DNA from: Desemzia incerta
Lineage (GTDB): Bacteria > Bacillota > Bacilli > Lactobacillales > Carnobacteriaceae
NCBI RefSeq assembly: GCF_900115825.1
Contig: NZ_FOXW01000003.1
Span: forward strand, 62,001-126,000
Length of the DNA stretch: 64,000 nt
Reading direction: 5' to 3'
In this document: positions 62,865 through 64,000 of the stretch, piece after piece
Layout: each line of letters begins with the position of its first letter
How positions within the stretch are numbered: position 1 is the stretch's first letter
The notes under the pieces: model-generated
Seen by the model: the letters and a program-made list of their open reading frames with translations, nothing else
What the model was told of the DNA's origin: nothing
Database searches by the model: none
Program-made: the position numbers and the translations under genes

Positions 62865-64000
62865 ATGTATGAAAATCTAATCCCACGTTTTATCCGCTAT
62901 GTCAAAATGGAAACTCGTTCAGACGAAACTAGTACAACGATTCCAAGTACACAGTCACAAGTAGAATTTGCTGAAAAATTGATGGAAGAGTTGAAAGAAA
63001 TCGGCTTGTCTGATGTTTCTTTCAACACTAAAAACGGTTTTGTAACAGCTACCGTTCCAAGTAATGTCGATGAAGACGTTCCTACGATCGGATTTATTGC
63101 GCATATGGATACAGCTGATTTCAATGCAGAGAATGTATCTCCGCAATTCCACGAGAACTACGATGGAGAAGCAATCGTTTTAAACGAAGCAGAAAATATT
63201 GTACTTTCTCCAGAAGATTTCCCCAACTTGAAAAATTATGTTGGCCAAACATTGATCACAACAGACGGCACTACTTTACTAGGTTCTGATGACAAATCAG
63301 GTATCGCTGAAATCGTGACCGCTATGGAAACATTGATCAACGATGAGAACATCAAACACGGAAAGATTCGTGTAGGGTTTGGACCCGATGAAGAAATCGG
63401 AATCGGAGCGGACTTATTTGATGTAGAAGAGTTTGACGCTGACTTTGCGTATACGATGGATGGCGGTCCAGTAGGAGAGCTGGAATTTGAAAGCTTTAAT
63501 GCAGCTTCAGCAATCGTTACGATCCAAGGGAAAAACGTCCACCCAGGTACGGCTAAAGGAAAAATGGTGAATGCCATCAAATTGGCGATGGCTTTTGATG
63601 CTAAATTGCCTCAAGATGAAGTTCCAGAGAAAACTGAAGGCCGTGAAGGTTTCTATCACTTACTAAACATCTCTGGAGAAGAAGAACAAGCTCAGTTGTC
63701 TTACATCATTCGTGATCACGACAGAGCAAAATTTGAAGAACGCAAATCAACGATTGAACAAATCGCAAAAGAAATGAATGAGACATTAGACAGCGATCGC
63801 ATCCAAGTGGTCTTGAAAGATCAATACTACAATATGGGTGAAATCATCGAAAAAGATATGCGTCCGATCGAGTTGGCTAAAGAAGCGATGGAATTCTTGA
63901 ACATCGAACCGGTTATCGAACCGATTCGTGGCGGAACAGACGGCTCGAAAATTTCTTTCATGGGTCTTCCTACACCAAATATCTTTGCCGGTGGAGAAAA
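62865..64000 (+). CDS. pepT: Peptidase T (3' end cut by window)
   Basis: Zinc tripeptide aminopeptidase. The frame from ATG 62865 (GGAAGG upstream) stays open to the window edge, about 378 of some 410 residues. Visible are the metal ligands in IAHMDTADF, the bridging DDKSG in [12 protein letters not shown], the general base in [20 protein letters not shown], and [16 protein letters not shown]. The missing part holds the last histidine ligand. Follows nif3 with its own promoter. Confidence 0.96.
   Translation, partial: MYENLIPRFIRYVKMETRSDETSTTIPSTQSQVEFAEKLMEELKEIGLSDVSFNTKNGFVTATVPSNVDEDVPTIGFIAHMDTADFNAENVSPQFHENYDGEAIVLNEAENIVLSPEDFPNLKNYVGQTLITTDGTTLLGSDDKSGIAEIVTAMETLINDENIKHGKIRVGFGPDEEIGIGADLFDVEEFDADFAYTMDGGPVGELEFESFNAASAIVTIQGKNVHPGTAKGKMVNAIKLAMAFDAKLPQDEVPEKTEGREGFYHLLNISGEEEQAQLSYIIRDHDRAKFEERKSTIEQIAKEMNETLDSDRIQVVLKDQYYNMGEIIEKDMRPIELAKEAMEFLNIEPVIEPIRGGTDGSKISFMGLPTPNIFAGGE

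Noticed and set aside
1-64000. CRISPR arrays, rRNA, tRNA genes, integrases and IS elements
   Set aside because: None seen on reading both strands; no regularly spaced repeats or transposase motifs.

Overview
The window looks like a chromosome segment of a low-GC Gram-positive lactic acid bacterium, most likely Carnobacterium or a close relative in Carnobacteriaceae. The evidence is gene content and order (rsmE-deoC-rel-dtd, hisS-aspS, phoH-pgpH-ybeY-dgkA-cdd-era-recO-glyQS, dnaG-rpoD, trmK-nif3-pepT), strong AGGAGG-type ribosome binding sites, T-box leaders, a NiaR/NiaX niacin module and a PyrR-type attenuator. The species call is inference; no rRNA or tRNA gene is present to settle it.

Region 1 (1-29.4 kb) is conserved housekeeping DNA, nearly all on the + strand. 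It holds rRNA methyltransferase rsmE (cut by the left edge), deoC, the (p)ppGpp synthetase/hydrolase rel, dtd, a convergent cell-wall amidase, a T-box controlled hisS-aspS operon, nfo, a convergent ppsR, a Zur/Fur regulator, rpsU-yqeY, the long phoH to recO operon, T-box controlled glyQS, DUF488, an ABC exporter, niaR with its probable target niaX, and dnaG-rpoD. Most units are bounded by clear intrinsic terminators.

Region 2 (29.4-60.4 kb) is accessory DNA lying between rpoD and trmK, genes that are usually close together in Firmicutes. No integrase, transposase or tRNA was seen, so it is described as a mosaic of small operons. It contains three S41 peptidases (two cytosolic paralogues and one lipoprotein), four GNAT acetyltransferases (one AAC(2')-like), an ASCH protein, a frameshifted HAD phosphatase, an M50-like membrane protease and a membrane-anchored XRE regulator. 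Further on come a nucleoside hydrolase-NupC operon behind a PyrR-type attenuator, a HigBA-type toxin-antitoxin pair with a frameshifted toxin, an AlkD-like DNA glycosylase, a LytTR-DUF3021 pair and a MarR-nitroreductase-monooxygenase-DUF1304 operon. The rest is an array of small membrane proteins and unrecognised acidic proteins, some in paralogous pairs.

Region 3 (60.4-64 kb) returns to core genes: a conserved unknown protein, trmK, nif3 and pepT (cut by the right edge).

The most distinctive regulatory findings are a perfect 28-bp inverted repeat at the niaX promoter, a PyrR attenuator in front of nucleoside salvage genes, an overlapping Asp/His specifier in the hisS-aspS T-box, twin identical-spacing palindromes at the MarR promoter, and an operator covering the higBA promoter. 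I found no clearly new defence system. The best unexplained material is the structured intergenic element at 29.5 kb, the paralogous intracellular S41 peptidases, and the small membrane/acidic protein array at 52-60 kb.
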